DNA from: Verrucomicrobiota bacterium
GTDB taxonomy: Bacteria; Verrucomicrobiota; Kiritimatiellia; RFP12; UBA1067
DNA: 64,000 nt
NCBI GenBank assembly: GCA_023269675.1
Contig: JAHFSX010000030.1
Span: 1-64,000 of the forward strand
Direction of reading: 5' to 3'
Shown here: positions 25,461 to 36,594 of the stretch, one piece after another
Layout: the number at the start of each line of letters is the position of its first letter
Position numbering within the stretch: position 1 is the first letter of the stretch
Translations under genes and position numbers: made by a program
Notes under the pieces: generated by a model
What the model saw: the letters and a program-made list of their open reading frames with translations, nothing else
Told to the model about the DNA's origin: nothing
Databases searched by the model: none

Positions 25461-27386
25461 ATGTCACGTAGTCTGCAGGATGCGCTGGATGGCTGGAGCA
25501 GTGTGAAGAGCGCTGAACTCTACGGTATCGGGGCCTGGGGCCAAGGTTATTTCAACGTCACGGACGACGGTTTTGTCGCCGTCAACCTCAAGAACGCCAA
25601 AGGCACGGTCAAAGTCAAGCTGGCCGACATCGTGGGCGGCATCCACGACCGCGGCATGGGCTTGCCCCTGCTGCTGCGCTTCAGCGACCTGCTGGGCGAC
25701 CGCATCCGCCTGATCAACGAGTCGTTCCGGAAGGCGATCTCCGATTACAACTACCAGAACGTCTACCGCGGCGTCTTCCCGATCAAGGTCAACCAGCAGC
25801 AGCAGGCGGTGCATGACGTCGTGACCTTCGGCGCGCCCTACCACCACGGCCTCGAGGCCGGCTCCAAAGCCGAACTCATCGCCGCCCTGGCCTACATGCG
25901 CGACACGGACGCCTTCCTCATCTGCAACGGGTACAAGGACGCGGAGTTCATGGACCTCGCCCTCTCCTCCCTCAAGATGGGACTGCAGACCATCCTCGTG
26001 CTGGAGACCGCCGACGAGCTCGAGCTGCTGCTCGAGCGCGCCGCGGCCCTCAAGATCCGGCCGCGCATCGGCATCCGCGTCAAGCTCTCCAGCCGCGTGG
26101 GCGGCAAATGGTCGGAGTCCGGCGGCGAGCGCAGCGTCTTCGGCCTCACCCCCTCGCACGTCATCGACGCGGTGGACCGCCTGCGCGACGAGAACATGCT
26201 CGACTGCCTGGAGCTTCTCCACTACCACCTCGGCTCGCAGGTGCCCAACATCCGCGAGATCCGCGACGCCGTCAAAGAGGCCTCGCGCTTCTATGTCGGG
26301 CTGGTGCGCGAAGGCGCGCGCATGGGCATCTTCGACATCGGCGGCGGCCTGGCCATCGACTACGACGGCTCGCACACCAACTTCGCCAGCTCCGCCAACT
26401 ATGACGTCTCGGAATATTGCGCCGACGTGATCGAAGGCATCATGACCGCCTGCAACGAAGAGAAGATCCCGCACCCGATCGTCATCAGCGAGTCGGGCCG
26501 GTCGCTGATCGGCTACTACTCCGTGCTGCTCATCAACGTCCTCGACACCGCCGTCTACGAGGAGAAGGAGCTCCCCGAGAACGTCCCGGAGCCGCGGCCG
26601 GAGGCGCTCGAGAACATGATGTACGTCTCGCGCACGCTGAGCCTCAAGAACCTGCAGGAGTCGTTCAACGACGCCCTCTACTACCGCGAGGAGATCCAGA
26701 AGGCCTTCAAGCACGGCGACATCACCCTGCGGCAGCACGCCGCCGCCGACTGCATCTTCTGGTACATCCTCACGCGCATCCGCGAGCTGCTGCCCGGGCT
26801 CAAGGTCGTCCCCAAAGACCTGCTCGGCCTCGACGCGCTGCTCGCCGACGTCTACTACTGCAACTTCAGCGTCTTCCAGTCGCTGCCGGACGCCTGGGCC
26901 ATCGACCAGCTCTTCCCGATCATGCCGATCCACCGCCTGAACGAGAAGCCGACGCGCATGGCCTGCCTCTCGGACATCACCTGCGACTGCGACGGCCGCA
27001 TCGACAACTTCATCGACCAGCACGACGTCAAGCCCGTCCTGCCGGTCCACACCGTGCACCGCGGCACGCCCTACATGCTCGCGGCCTTCCTCGTGGGCGC
27101 GTACCAGGAGACGCTCGGCGACCTCCACAACCTCTTCGGCGACACCAACGTCGTCAGCGTGCAGGTCGACGAGGACGGCGACATCGACTACGTGCAGGAG
27201 CTGCACGGCGACTCGGTGGGCGACGTGCTGAGCTACGTCGAGTACCGCCCCGAGCGGCTCATGGAGCAGTTCCGCACCCTCGCGGAGGACGCGGTCAAGG
27301 CCAAGCGGATCACCCCGGCCGAGCGCCGCGAAATCCTCGCCGCGTACGACGCCGGCCTGCGCGGCTACACCTACTTCGAACAGTAG
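25461..27386 (+). CDS. speA: Biosynthetic arginine decarboxylase
   Basis: A 641-residue PLP enzyme of the fold III SpeA family, close to the usual length of 630-660. It converts arginine to agmatine in polyamine synthesis. The N-terminus contains YGIGAWGQGYFNV, and the PLP lysine is K109 in FPIKVNQQ. HYHLGSQ, FDIGGGLAIDYDG and ISESGRSL are conserved barrel motifs. The C-terminal catalytic cysteine region is SDITCDCDGRID. The start at 25461 gives the standard N-terminus; a GAGG sits about 13 bases upstream. A carboxynorspermidine dehydrogenase at 31212 may belong to the same polyamine pathway. A strong terminator follows at 27588. Confidence 0.95.
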   Translation: MSRSLQDALDGWSSVKSAELYGIGAWGQGYFNVTDDGFVAVNLKNAKGTVKVKLADIVGGIHDRGMGLPLLLRFSDLLGDRIRLINESFRKAISDYNYQNVYRGVFPIKVNQQQQAVHDVVTFGAPYHHGLEAGSKAELIAALAYMRDTDAFLICNGYKDAEFMDLALSSLKMGLQTILVLETADELELLLERAAALKIRPRIGIRVKLSSRVGGKWSESGGERSVFGLTPSHVIDAVDRLRDENMLDCLELLHYHLGSQVPNIREIRDAVKEASRFYVGLVREGARMGIFDIGGGLAIDYDGSHTNFASSANYDVSEYCADVIEGIMTACNEEKIPHPIVISESGRSLIGYYSVLLINVLDTAVYEEKELPENVPEPRPEALENMMYVSRTLSLKNLQESFNDALYYREEIQKAFKHGDITLRQHAAADCIFWYILTRIRELLPGLKVVPKDLLGLDALLADVYYCNFSVFQSLPDAWAIDQLFPIMPIHRLNEKPTRMACLSDITCDCDGRIDNFIDQHDVKPVLPVHTVHRGTPYMLAAFLVGAYQETLGDLHNLFGDTNVVSVQVDEDGDIDYVQELHGDSVGDVLSYVEYRPERLMEQFRTLAEDAVKAKRITPAERREILAAYDAGLRGYTYFEQ

Positions 27387-27424
27387 CCGAGGCAGCCGTT
27401 GCGCAGAACGGCGTCAGCCGTGTC

Positions 27425-27502
27425 GGCTCACGGGGACGTTCGCCCTCCAGGTGCGGCCAAGCAGGCCGGACACATCATGGAGGGCGAGTGTCCTCACGAG
27501 CC
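27425..27502. repeat. Long palindromic element downstream of speA
   Basis: Arms GGCTCACGGGGACGTTCGCC followed by CTCCA (27425-27449) and TGGAGGGCGAGTGTCCTCAC followed by GAGCC (27478-27502) are largely complementary, with a 28-base centre. It lies between the speA stop and its terminator and has no coding signal. It looks like a REP-type intergenic palindrome. Confidence 0.6.
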
Positions 27503-27587
27503 GCCGCGTCGCGGCTCAGTGCCGCCGGTCCGCCCGGCGTAGGGCTCGAGACGGTACGGGTGGCGCTTGCCCGTTGCGTCACATGAC

Positions 27588-27618
27588 AACGGCACCGATA
27601 TTCGGTGCCGTTTTTTTT
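27588..27618 (+). terminator. Intrinsic terminator after speA
   Basis: A perfect 11-bp stem, AACGGCACCGA (27588-27598) with TCGGTGCCGTT (27602-27612), three-base loop TAT, then a run of eight T (27611-27618). It probably ends the speA transcript. Confidence 0.9.
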
Positions 27619-27685
27619 ACGCCGGTTAATTGGGTCTGGAGGGGGCCAGCCTAGGCGGCCATTCGCGCGCGAAGGCGCGGGCTGG

Positions 27686-28909
27686 TTAAAAAGCGTAGGT
27701 GTAGGTCAATGCGGCCAGGTGGCCCTCGAACGCGTACGTATCCTGCTGACTGGCGCCGACGTGGCGCTCGTCGAAGATGCCGATGGCGTAGGCGAGGTCG
27801 ACGGCGTGGCAGCCCCGCTGATAGCCGAGTCCCACGCTGACCACGGACTGGTCGACATCCAACGCGGTGGGCGCGAAGGTCCCGTCCGGTATCGGGCTCG
27901 GAAGATACACGTAGCCGGCGCGCAGGGTCCAGTCGCGGGCGAAGCGCCACTCGGGTCCGATGCCGAACGTCCAGGTGTCGTCCCAGTTCTGCGGCATGTC
28001 GGAAAGGCCCAGCGCTCCGGCCACAGGGGCGTTGTCGCCCACGCCAATCTTCATCGTCTTGAAGCGTGAGAACTGGAGCCACTCGACCTTCGCCTCCATG
28101 CGGACCGTTTCGGTGAGCCGGATGCCGTATCCGAGCGCCACGATCGTCGGGAACCTGAAGGTGGTGTCGAAATCGCTTTCAGGAACCGCAGGCGGCAAGG
28201 GCGGGGACGGCAGGTTTTCCGTCTCCAGGTCGCCGCTGAACTTCAGGTCGAACGGCGATCGGTAGGTCAGGGCCAGGCGTTGATCAGGCGTGATGCGCCA
28301 CGTGATACCGGCATTGCCGCCCACGGCATACCCGTCCGCATCGGCTTCGACGTGGCTTCCAGGCCCAAAAGGGAGCAGCTGACGGAACTTCAGTTGGCCG
28401 TAGTACATGTCGAGCCCGGCCCCGACCGATACGGAGTCCGTGACGCGCCAGGCCAGCTCGGGCGAGGCGTCGATCACCGACATCTCGGTCTTAAGGGGGA
28501 GCGGCCCGTCGTTCTCCCAATGGGTCTTGCGGCCGAAGGGCGCGTGCACGCCGAAGCCCAGCGCCAGATCCGTCTCCTGATCCGTCGCGTGCAGCGGGCT
28601 GGCGAGGGCGACCGCGGGCAACAGGCTCCACGGATTCTCCGTTTCGGACTGCCCGAGCTGGCCGTTATAGTCGGCGCGGCTGTAACCGACCAATGAGGAG
28701 ACCTGCAATTGGGATGACGGCACGTCGACCAGATTGGCCGGGTTGTAGAACACGGCCGACGCGTCATCGACCCATACGATGTGATTGCCCGCCTTGCCCA
28801 GCGCAGCCGCCGTGTCGGGAGGATTGCGAAACCCGTCCGCCCCCGCCGTTTGCGCCCAAATTCCTGCTGCGGCCCAGGCGACACATCTGATCACGTGCAC
28901 TTTTTTCAA
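27686..28909 (-). CDS. FadL/OmpP1/TodX family outer-membrane protein
   Basis: A 407-residue beta-barrel transporter. A signal peptide ends near TAGADGFRNPPDTAAALGKAG, the usual FadL start, followed by the NPAN motif in DDASAVFYNPANLVDV. Alternating strands continue to a final LTYTYAF, ending in Phe as needed for barrel assembly. FadL proteins take hydrophobic compounds such as fatty acids or aromatics across the outer membrane. The start codon is TTG at 28909, the only initiator that keeps the lysine-rich signal start (MKKVHVIRCVAW); AGAGAG lies upstream. The gene stands alone, convergent with speA across the terminator. Confidence 0.87.
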   Translation of the reverse strand: MKKVHVIRCVAWAAAGIWAQTAGADGFRNPPDTAAALGKAGNHIVWVDDASAVFYNPANLVDVPSSQLQVSSLVGYSRADYNGQLGQSETENPWSLLPAVALASPLHATDQETDLALGFGVHAPFGRKTHWENDGPLPLKTEMSVIDASPELAWRVTDSVSVGAGLDMYYGQLKFRQLLPFGPGSHVEADADGYAVGGNAGITWRITPDQRLALTYRSPFDLKFSGDLETENLPSPPLPPAVPESDFDTTFRFPTIVALGYGIRLTETVRMEAKVEWLQFSRFKTMKIGVGDNAPVAGALGLSDMPQNWDDTWTFGIGPEWRFARDWTLRAGYVYLPSPIPDGTFAPTALDVDQSVVSVGLGYQRGCHAVDLAYAIGIFDERHVGASQQDTYAFEGHLAALTYTYAF

Positions 28910-29450
28910 AGGATAATCTCTCTTGCCCTGTCTCCGTTGGACAGATCTGAACCGATTAGGCCTCTACCTGAAAAAGCACCATCCTTGCCACGGTGTACAA
29001 AGACAGGTGAATGGATTGCCGCCAGGCACTATATAACAAACAGACCCCGCACGTGAAGCCTCCACGTGAGTCGACGTGCCCCTAACCACGGCTTACTCCT
29101 TTGGACGTGCGCCATACACAAACGGACAGCCCAGCGGTCCGTCCCTACCTTCGAGATGCGCGACGTTGCGAGTGTCGCATGTTTAGGTAGCGCCCGACCG
29201 CCGGGCGGGCCGCGCCTGAGGTCAAAGGAATACGCCGTGGCCCTCTAACGCGTGTCCAGAAAAGGACACGTCCGGATCATTCCCCGGCCAGGGGTCTCCC
29301 CCGTTGTACGGCGGGGTCTTGTTGACGCCCGGCGTTGACGGCGGGCGTCAAAGGCCGTAAGATGGTGCCGTTTTACGGGCGTGAAGCAACAACCGCCCGG
29401 CCGGACAGGCGCGGGTGAGCCTGCCGCCTGCACGGAGAACAGCGGAGGGT
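28910..29450. other. Intergenic region with several hairpins, no gene seen
   Basis: About 540 bases. Hairpins include CGTGTCC (29251-29257) with GGACACG (29264-29270), and a perfect 10-bp stem TTGACGCCCG (29322-29331) with CGGGCGTCAA (29342-29351). None is followed by a T run. The upstream part holds the promoter side of the FadL-type gene, without a clear -35/-10. Base composition is lower in GC than the flanking genes. Confidence 0.4.
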
Positions 29451-29591
29451 CGGATGCACGGGCACGCGTTGCCAACCGGCGTGGGCGCGCCGGGACGGCG
29501 GCCGGTGCTGGCTGCGCTCGGGAACGCGCTCTTCGCCGCGGCGGGCCAGCGCGTCCGCGAACTGACGCTGTCGAAGTTGATCTGGATGTAC
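29451..29591 (+). pseudogene. Possible 3' remnant of a xanthine/aldehyde oxidase large subunit
   Basis: One frame reads GVGAPGRRPVLAALGNALFA then AAGQRVRELTLSK. This resembles the extreme C-terminus of molybdopterin-binding oxidase subunits, which end with a G-G-E-P...AxANAxFxATGxRxRxLP pattern. There is no upstream body of such a gene, and the frame runs on into repeat-like DNA. It is at best a gene fragment. The match is short and made by eye. Confidence 0.35.
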
Positions 29592-29751
29592 GAATTGAGG
29601 AATGCCGAATGCGGATTGCGGATGCGTTGATCGGATGCACAGTTCGGACTGCTGAATAATTCGCCAACGACAATATTCAGCAGTCCTCACTCGACAGCTG
29701 AGGCAGTCGATCTTCCTTCCGCAGCCCGCATGCTGAAATGCGAGTATTTCT

Positions 29752-30981
29752 ATGCAACGCACCCTCTTCTGCGTCGTCGTATTGCTGCTCGTCAACATCG
29801 AGGCGGCGCAGCCGGCCTCTCCCTCGCTGGCGCCGTCGGGGGCCGCGGCGATCTCTCGATTTCTCGGCGACGTCGTCGCCCGCGGCGACGTGCCCGGCAT
29901 CGTCGCCATCGTGGTGGCGCCCGACAAGGTGCTGTATCACGAGGCGTTCGGCAGGATGAACGTCGCGCAGAATGCGCCGATGACCAAGGACGCGATCTTC
30001 CGCATCGCGTCGATGACGAAAGCGGTCACCTCGGTGGGTGTGATGCAGCTGGTGGAGCAGGGAAAGGTCGGTCTCGACGACGATGCATCGAAATACATCC
30101 CGCGATTGAAGGCTCCGCAGGTGCTGACGAAGGTCGATGCCGCCGCAGGTACGTACGAGACGCGCCCCGCCTCGGGGCCGATCACCATCCGCCGGCTGCT
30201 GACGCACATGTCGGGCATCGGCTACTCGTGGTCGGATCCCGGGCTCGCCGTGGCGCAGAAGAAAACCGGCGCCACCAACGACTCCGAGCTGCCGCTGGTC
30301 AACGATCCCGGCGCGCAGTGGACCTACGGTGCGAGCACGCGCGTTCTCGGCGACGTCATCGAGAAAGTCTCGGGCGAACGCATCGACGCCTATCTCGAGG
30401 CGCACGTCCTCGGTCCGCTCGGCATGCGCGACACGACTTACACGGTTCCAAAGGGCAAGTACGCCCGCGTCGTCACCATAAATCAGAAAGCGAACGGCAA
30501 GATCACCGAAACGCAAAACCCCGATCCGCTTCCGGCGACCATTCGCGGCGATGGCGGCCTGTTCTCGACGGCCGCCGACTACAGCCGCTTCGTGCGGATG
30601 ATTCTCAACAAGGGTGAGTTGGACGGCGTGCGCATCCTGCGCGAGAGCACGGTCGCGGAGATGTCGCAGAACCAGATCGGAACCGTCCGAGTGAGGCTGC
30701 AGCCGACGGCCGACGCGCTGCGAACGAAGCCGTATCCGCTCGGCGCCGGCGAAGATCAGTGGGGCTTCGGCTTCCAGATCGCGGCGCCGCAGTCGCCTAG
30801 CCGATCGATGCGGAGCCCAGGCAGCATGAGCTGGGCTGGCCTCAACAACACCTTCTACTGGATCGACCCTCACAAGCAGGTGGGTGCGGTCATCCTGATG
30901 CAGATGCTCCCGTTCTATGACGACGGAGCCATCCAGGCGCTCCAAGGGTTTGAGGAACGCGTCTACCAGAACCTGAAGTAG
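29752..30981 (+). CDS. Serine hydrolase of the class C beta-lactamase/esterase family, secreted
   Basis: A 409-residue protein with a signal peptide (MQRTLFCVVVLLLVNIEAA). The SxxK motif is SMTK in IFRIASMTKAVTS. The tyrosine motif region is WTYGASTRVLGDVIEKVSG, with YGA-S in place of the common Y-x-N. The GPLGMRDT and GDGGLFSTAADYSRF segments are typical of this family. Members are peptidases, esterases or lactamases acting outside the cytoplasm; resistance should not be assumed. Its GC content looks lower than that of nearby genes, and the flanks are decayed DNA, which together suggest acquisition. No neighbour is obviously related. Confidence 0.87.
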   Translation: MQRTLFCVVVLLLVNIEAAQPASPSLAPSGAAAISRFLGDVVARGDVPGIVAIVVAPDKVLYHEAFGRMNVAQNAPMTKDAIFRIASMTKAVTSVGVMQLVEQGKVGLDDDASKYIPRLKAPQVLTKVDAAAGTYETRPASGPITIRRLLTHMSGIGYSWSDPGLAVAQKKTGATNDSELPLVNDPGAQWTYGASTRVLGDVIEKVSGERIDAYLEAHVLGPLGMRDTTYTVPKGKYARVVTINQKANGKITETQNPDPLPATIRGDGGLFSTAADYSRFVRMILNKGELDGVRILRESTVAEMSQNQIGTVRVRLQPTADALRTKPYPLGAGEDQWGFGFQIAAPQSPSRSMRSPGSMSWAGLNNTFYWIDPHKQVGAVILMQMLPFYDDGAIQALQGFEERVYQNLK

Positions 30982-31097
30982 CGGTCATTCTGAGGCGCCG
31001 AGGCCAGCGACACACCGAGATCAGATTCACGGATGCTGACGACGGCGCACGTGCTCGCCTACGCAAAACCCGTTCAAACAGAAACGCCTTGATGGGG

Positions 31098-31127
31098 TTG
31101 CCCGTCCGATCCTCTTTCGTGTAATAT
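31098..31127 (+). promoter_or_regulatory. Candidate sigma-70-type promoter for the dehydrogenase at 31212
   Basis: TTGCCC at 31098-31103 and TAATAT at 31122-31127 are separated by 18 bases. The gene starts 85 bases beyond. The fit is moderate and based on sequence alone. Confidence 0.4.
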
Positions 31128-31211
31128 ACCGGCCTGTGGATCCAACCTTTTACATCGAAACCCCTTCCCCAACTCCTAAATCTTAACTTCTAACTCTCCA
31201 AAGGAGTCCCC

Positions 31212-32411
<1,200 letters not shown>

Positions 32412-32424
32412 GGTCCAACGTAGC

Positions 32425-32500
32425 CGCTCAACCCTGAACGCTCAACGAAATTCCCGACACTTGAACGTTGGGCGTTGAGCGTGGGGCGTTCAGAAGTCAG
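32425..32500. repeat. AACGTT-type short repeats (family C)
   Basis: CCGCTCAACCCTGAACGCTC followed by AACG, and CACTTGAACGTTGGGCGTTG followed by AGCGTGGGGCGTTCAG, form loosely inverted copies. A related stretch CACTTGAACGTTGAGCGTTC recurs near 32738-32762, and another lies inside the radical SAM gene at 35229. Confidence 0.5.
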
Positions 32501-32523
32501 ACGCCCGCACGAGACAGCCTCAG

Positions 32524-32579
32524 CACGCCCAGGGATGGGCGTGCCACATCGGGATGTGCCATGCGCATCCCTGCGCATG
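32524..32579. repeat. Dispersed repeat, family B copy 2
   Basis: CACGCCCAGGGATGGGCGTG followed by CCACATCGGGATGTGCCATG and CGCATCCCTGCGCAT matches the 21225 copy closely. It lies between the converging dehydrogenase and HisC-type genes. The rest of 32580-32826 shows only more short repeats, including a small palindrome GACGAGGCGGGCCTCGTC near 32632. Confidence 0.65.
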
Positions 32580-32826
32580 GGCCGCAAAGCGAACCGAAAA
32601 CGGGAAACAGGCGAAGAGCCTGTCCTACGGGACGAGGCGGGCCTCGTCCATGGAAAGCGCGGCCAGGTCCGCGCAGTCAAAATGCCGACACGCCCTCATC
32701 TCGATCACGCGGTATTGCTGAAGACAGGCGCTCACAACACTTGAACGTTGAGCGTTCAGAGTTTAGCGTTCGCCTTGGCATTGCACGATAGCGGTGGCGC
32801 GCCCGGAGGTCGCAGGCCACCTTCTC

Positions 32827-33855
<1,029 letters not shown>

Positions 33856-34008
33856 GGGTCGGTCTGGGGTTACAGGTTACTCGTTACGGGTTCGAAAATG
33901 CGCATTAAATGTACCATATTTCGCCCGTTCCGCGACACCCTTGATAAACAATTTGAACGGGGTGCGCGCGTGCCGTTCCGCCTTTGGCCTGCCCGCCGAC
34001 TCGAAAGA

Positions 34009-34101
34009 AACCGCAGATTGACGAATGCTGAGGTCCGCGTTTCGAAATGAGGAATCAGGGATTGCCGGATTTTGCGGTTCGTGATTCGTCAATCTGCGGT
34101 T
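34009..34101. repeat. Inverted repeat, family D copy 1
   Basis: AACCGCAGATTGACGAAT (34009-34026) and its exact complement ATTCGTCAATCTGCGGTT (34084-34101) flank 57 bases. A near-identical pair lies at 49225-49242 and 49319-49336. The element is just upstream of the tRNA promoter. Confidence 0.65.
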
Positions 34102-34142
34102 CGCGTGGATTTCAAAAAACAAAAAATAAACGCACTCCCCCC

Positions 34143-34172
34143 TTGCCAGAGCCTGAACCGGTTTGCTATTGT
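34143..34172 (+). promoter_or_regulatory. Promoter of tRNA-Glu
   Basis: TTGCCA (34143-34148), an 18-base spacer and TATTGT (34167-34172) with an extended TG at 34164-34165. The tRNA begins 16 bases after the -10, as expected for a tRNA promoter. Confidence 0.6.
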
Positions 34173-34187
34173 GTGGCTCACTTTTTC

Positions 34188-34262
34188 GCGCTCATCGTCT
34201 ATCGGTTAGGACACAAGGTTTTCATCCTTGGAAGCGGAGTTCGACTCTCCGTGGGCGCGCCA
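34188..34262 (+). tRNA. tRNA-Glu (TTC)
   Basis: A 75-base tRNA with encoded CCA. The acceptor stem is GCGCTCA with TGGGCGC (one G-T pair), discriminator G, then CCA at 34260-34262. The anticodon stem-loop is CAAGG-TTTTCAT-CCTTG with anticodon TTC. The T loop is GTTCGACTC. The whole matches the glutamate tRNA pattern. Confidence 0.95.
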
Positions 34263-34273
34263 ACTTCCGGAAA

Positions 34274-34303
34274 CCGCAAACCGCCTGGTCTTGCGGCTTT
34301 TTT
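34274..34303 (+). terminator. Short terminator after tRNA-Glu
   Basis: A stem CCGCAA (34274-34279) with TTGCGG (34291-34296), then C and six T. It lies 11 bases after the tRNA and 28 before the next gene. Confidence 0.55.
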
Positions 34304-34331
34304 GTCTCAGGATCAGTCTGCGGGGCCGACT

Positions 34332-36167
34332 ATGAAAATCCTGCTGCTCACGCCGCCGCTCGTCCAGCTCAACACCCCCTATCCGGCGACGCCCGCGCTG
34401 GCGGGCTTCCTGCAAGGCCAAGGCGCCGAGGTGGCCCAGGCCGACCTCTCGCTCGAACTCGCGCTGCGCCTCTTCTCGCGCGACGGTCTCGCCCAGGTCG
34501 CCGAAGCCTGCCGCGCGCGCGCCCAGCCCTCCCCGAACGTGCGCTTCTTCCTCGACCATCTCGACGCCTATCGGAACACCGTCGAGGCGGCCATCGCCTT
34601 TCTCCAGGGCCGCGACGAGGCCGCGGGCTGGCTCATCGCCCGGCGCGGCTATCTGCCCGAAGGCCCGCGCTTCGCCGCGCTCGCGCCCGAGGGCACGGGG
34701 GCGGACGAGGAGGAGACGCTCGCGGAACTCTTCGGCTCCCTGGGCGTCACCGACCGCGCCAAGCATCTCGCCTCGCTCTACCTCGACGACCTCGCCGACA
34801 TCATCCGCGAGGGCGCGGACCCCGACTTCGGCTTCGCGCGCTACGCCGAGCGCATCGCGGTCAGCGCCCCGACCTTCGACCCGATCCTGGCACGCCTGGG
34901 CGCGCCGCCCACGCTGGTCGACCGGCTCATCGACAGCCTCGCCGAAGAGGCCCTGAAGCGGCACGCGCCCGACATCGTCGGACTCACCCTGCCCTTCCCC
35001 GGCACGGTCTACGCCGCCTTCCGGATCGCCGCCGCCGTGCGCCGTCTCGCGCCCGCCGCGCGCATCGTCATGGGCGGCGGATACGTCAACACCGAACTCC
35101 GCCGCCTCACCGACCCGCGCGTGTTCGACTTCGCCGACGACCTCTGCTTCGACGAGGGCTTCGCGCCGTGGCTCGGCATCCTCGGCAAAGGCCCGCCCAC
35201 CCGCACCGTAACAGCGGCGTATCCAACATTGAACGTTCAACATTCAACGTTCAACGTTCAACGTTCAATCTTCGCCCCCTCCTACGCCGGACTGGACCTC
35301 TCGCGCTACATCAGCCTGGTCGAGATGGCCAACCCCATGCACCGCATCTGGTCGGACGGCAAGTGGATCAAGCTGCAGCTCGCCAACGGCTGCTACTGGC
35401 ACAAGTGCGCCTTCTGCGATGTCGCGCTGGACTACATCGGGCGCTACGAGCCGCCGGACGCGCGGACGCGCGTCGACGCGCTCGTGCGGCTCAAGCGGGA
35501 GACCGGCCAGAGCGGCTTCCACTTCACCGACGAGGCGCTGGCGCCCGCCCTGATCCGGCAGCTCTGCGAAGAGCTCCTGGCGCGCGGCGAAACCCTCACC
35601 TGGTGGGGCAACGTCCGCTTCGACACGAGTTTCACGCCCGCGCTCGCGGAGCTCATGGCGCAGGCCGGCTGCATCGCGGTGACCGGCGGACTCGAGTGCG
35701 CCCACGACCGGCTGCTGAAGCTGATGAACAAGGGCATCACTCTGGCCAGCGCGGCCCGGGCGTGCCAGGCCTTCTCCGACGCCGGCATCCTCGTCCACGC
35801 CTACCTCATGTACGGGTTCCCCACGCAGACCGAGCAGGAGACCTTGGACGCCCTGGAGTATGTGCGGCAGCGCTTTGAGGCCGGCCACATCCAGTCCGCC
35901 TACTGGCACCGCTTCGCGCTCACCACCCACAGCCCCATCGCGCAACACCCGGACAAATTCGGCATCGTGCTGTCGCCTCAGCCTGAACCGCCGCGGCGGT
36001 TCGCCCTCAACGAGATCCCCTATGCCGAGCCCGGCGCGCCGGATCACGACCGGCTGGGAATCGGCCTCCGTCTCGCGCTTTACAATTACATGCTGGGGCT
36101 GGGGCTCGACGCCCCGGTCCGCACGTGGTTCGGCGGACGCGGGAGCCGTTCGCGCAGCGTCCCGTGA
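34332..36167 (+). CDS. B12-binding-type radical SAM protein
   Basis: A 611-residue protein. The N-terminus (MKILLLTPPLVQLNTPYPA) and DIVGLTLPFPGTVYAAFRIA with IVMGGGYVN form a cobalamin-binding-like domain (about 1-290). The radical SAM cluster motif is C354-YWHK-C359-AF-C362, a Cx4Cx2C spacing. TGGLECAHDRLLKLMNKG and AYLMYGFPTQTEQETLDALE are later barrel motifs. Residues 300-314 (LNVQHSTFNVQRSIF) come from an AACGTT-type repeat that is in frame. The ATG at 34332 lies after the tRNA terminator; the frame is open upstream through the tRNA, which cannot be coding. Substrate unknown; no partner is adjacent. Confidence 0.85.
   Translation: MKILLLTPPLVQLNTPYPATPALAGFLQGQGAEVAQADLSLELALRLFSRDGLAQVAEACRARAQPSPNVRFFLDHLDAYRNTVEAAIAFLQGRDEAAGWLIARRGYLPEGPRFAALAPEGTGADEEETLAELFGSLGVTDRAKHLASLYLDDLADIIREGADPDFGFARYAERIAVSAPTFDPILARLGAPPTLVDRLIDSLAEEALKRHAPDIVGLTLPFPGTVYAAFRIAAAVRRLAPAARIVMGGGYVNTELRRLTDPRVFDFADDLCFDEGFAPWLGILGKGPPTRTVTAAYPTLNVQHSTFNVQRSIFAPSYAGLDLSRYISLVEMANPMHRIWSDGKWIKLQLANGCYWHKCAFCDVALDYIGRYEPPDARTRVDALVRLKRETGQSGFHFTDEALAPALIRQLCEELLARGETLTWWGNVRFDTSFTPALAELMAQAGCIAVTGGLECAHDRLLKLMNKGITLASAARACQAFSDAGILVHAYLMYGFPTQTEQETLDALEYVRQRFEAGHIQSAYWHRFALTTHSPIAQHPDKFGIVLSPQPEPPRRFALNEIPYAEPGAPDHDRLGIGLRLALYNYMLGLGLDAPVRTWFGGRGSRSRSVP
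35229..35268. repeat. In-frame AACGTT-type repeat inside the radical SAM gene
   Basis: TTGAACGTTCAACATTCAAC followed by GTTCAACGTTCAATC. The same words fill intergenic DNA at 32425-32500. It adds about 15 residues between the cobalamin-binding part and the radical SAM core without breaking the frame. Confidence 0.7.
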
Positions 36168-36180
36168 ATGACGGGGCAGG

Positions 36181-36317
36181 TTCGTTTTTGTTTGCGGGGG
36201 TGAACACGTTCGCAGGACCGCCTTTAGGCGGAATCGCAAGTCACTCCAGCCGCTCTTGCCGCCTGAAGGCGGTACTATAAACCCTAACTCCGACACAGCC
36301 TTTTTGGAGGCACTGCA
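36181..36317. repeat. Dispersed repeat, family A copy 2
   Basis: Matches the 7874-8005 element at both ends and in the internal palindrome, arms GGACCGCCTTTAGGCGG (36215-36231) and CCGCCTGAAGGCGGTAC (36259-36275). It starts 13 bases after the radical SAM stop. From 36318 to 36594 I see no gene; GTGAACACGTT near 36567 is a partial echo of the same family. Confidence 0.7.
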
Positions 36318-36594
36318 TTTGTAATCCAGAATCAGAAGTGAAAACGCTTGGGACACACGCGATTGGCCAAGAGGACCCTAACTCCCAACAGTTTGCTGTT
36401 GAGTCCCCGCCTTCCAATGCGCTAGATTACCCCCTGTCGAAAATGATGGCCGGTGCGCTGCGGGGCGCGCGCTCCTGCGCCGCCGCTCAGCGCTCCGAAA
36501 CGGCGGCTCGGAATGCTCGCCCTGCCTGCCCAAAGCTGAGTTACGTAATCTGAAAAATTTCCATTTGTGAACACGTTCTAAGGGGATGACTAAC

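Noticed and set aside
29251..29352. Integron attC-like site from stacked hairpins
   Set aside because: The required core site sequences are not found and there is no integrase.
29752..30981. Antibiotic-resistance beta-lactamase
   Set aside because: SxxK is present but the family is mostly esterases and peptidases; the tyrosine motif is atypical and no regulator is linked.
32412..32826. CRISPR array from repeated words between genes
   Set aside because: Repeats are irregular in length and spacing and partly inverted, with no cas genes anywhere in the window.
34047..34331. Longer N-terminus for the radical SAM protein
   Set aside because: The extension would run through tRNA-Glu and its terminator.
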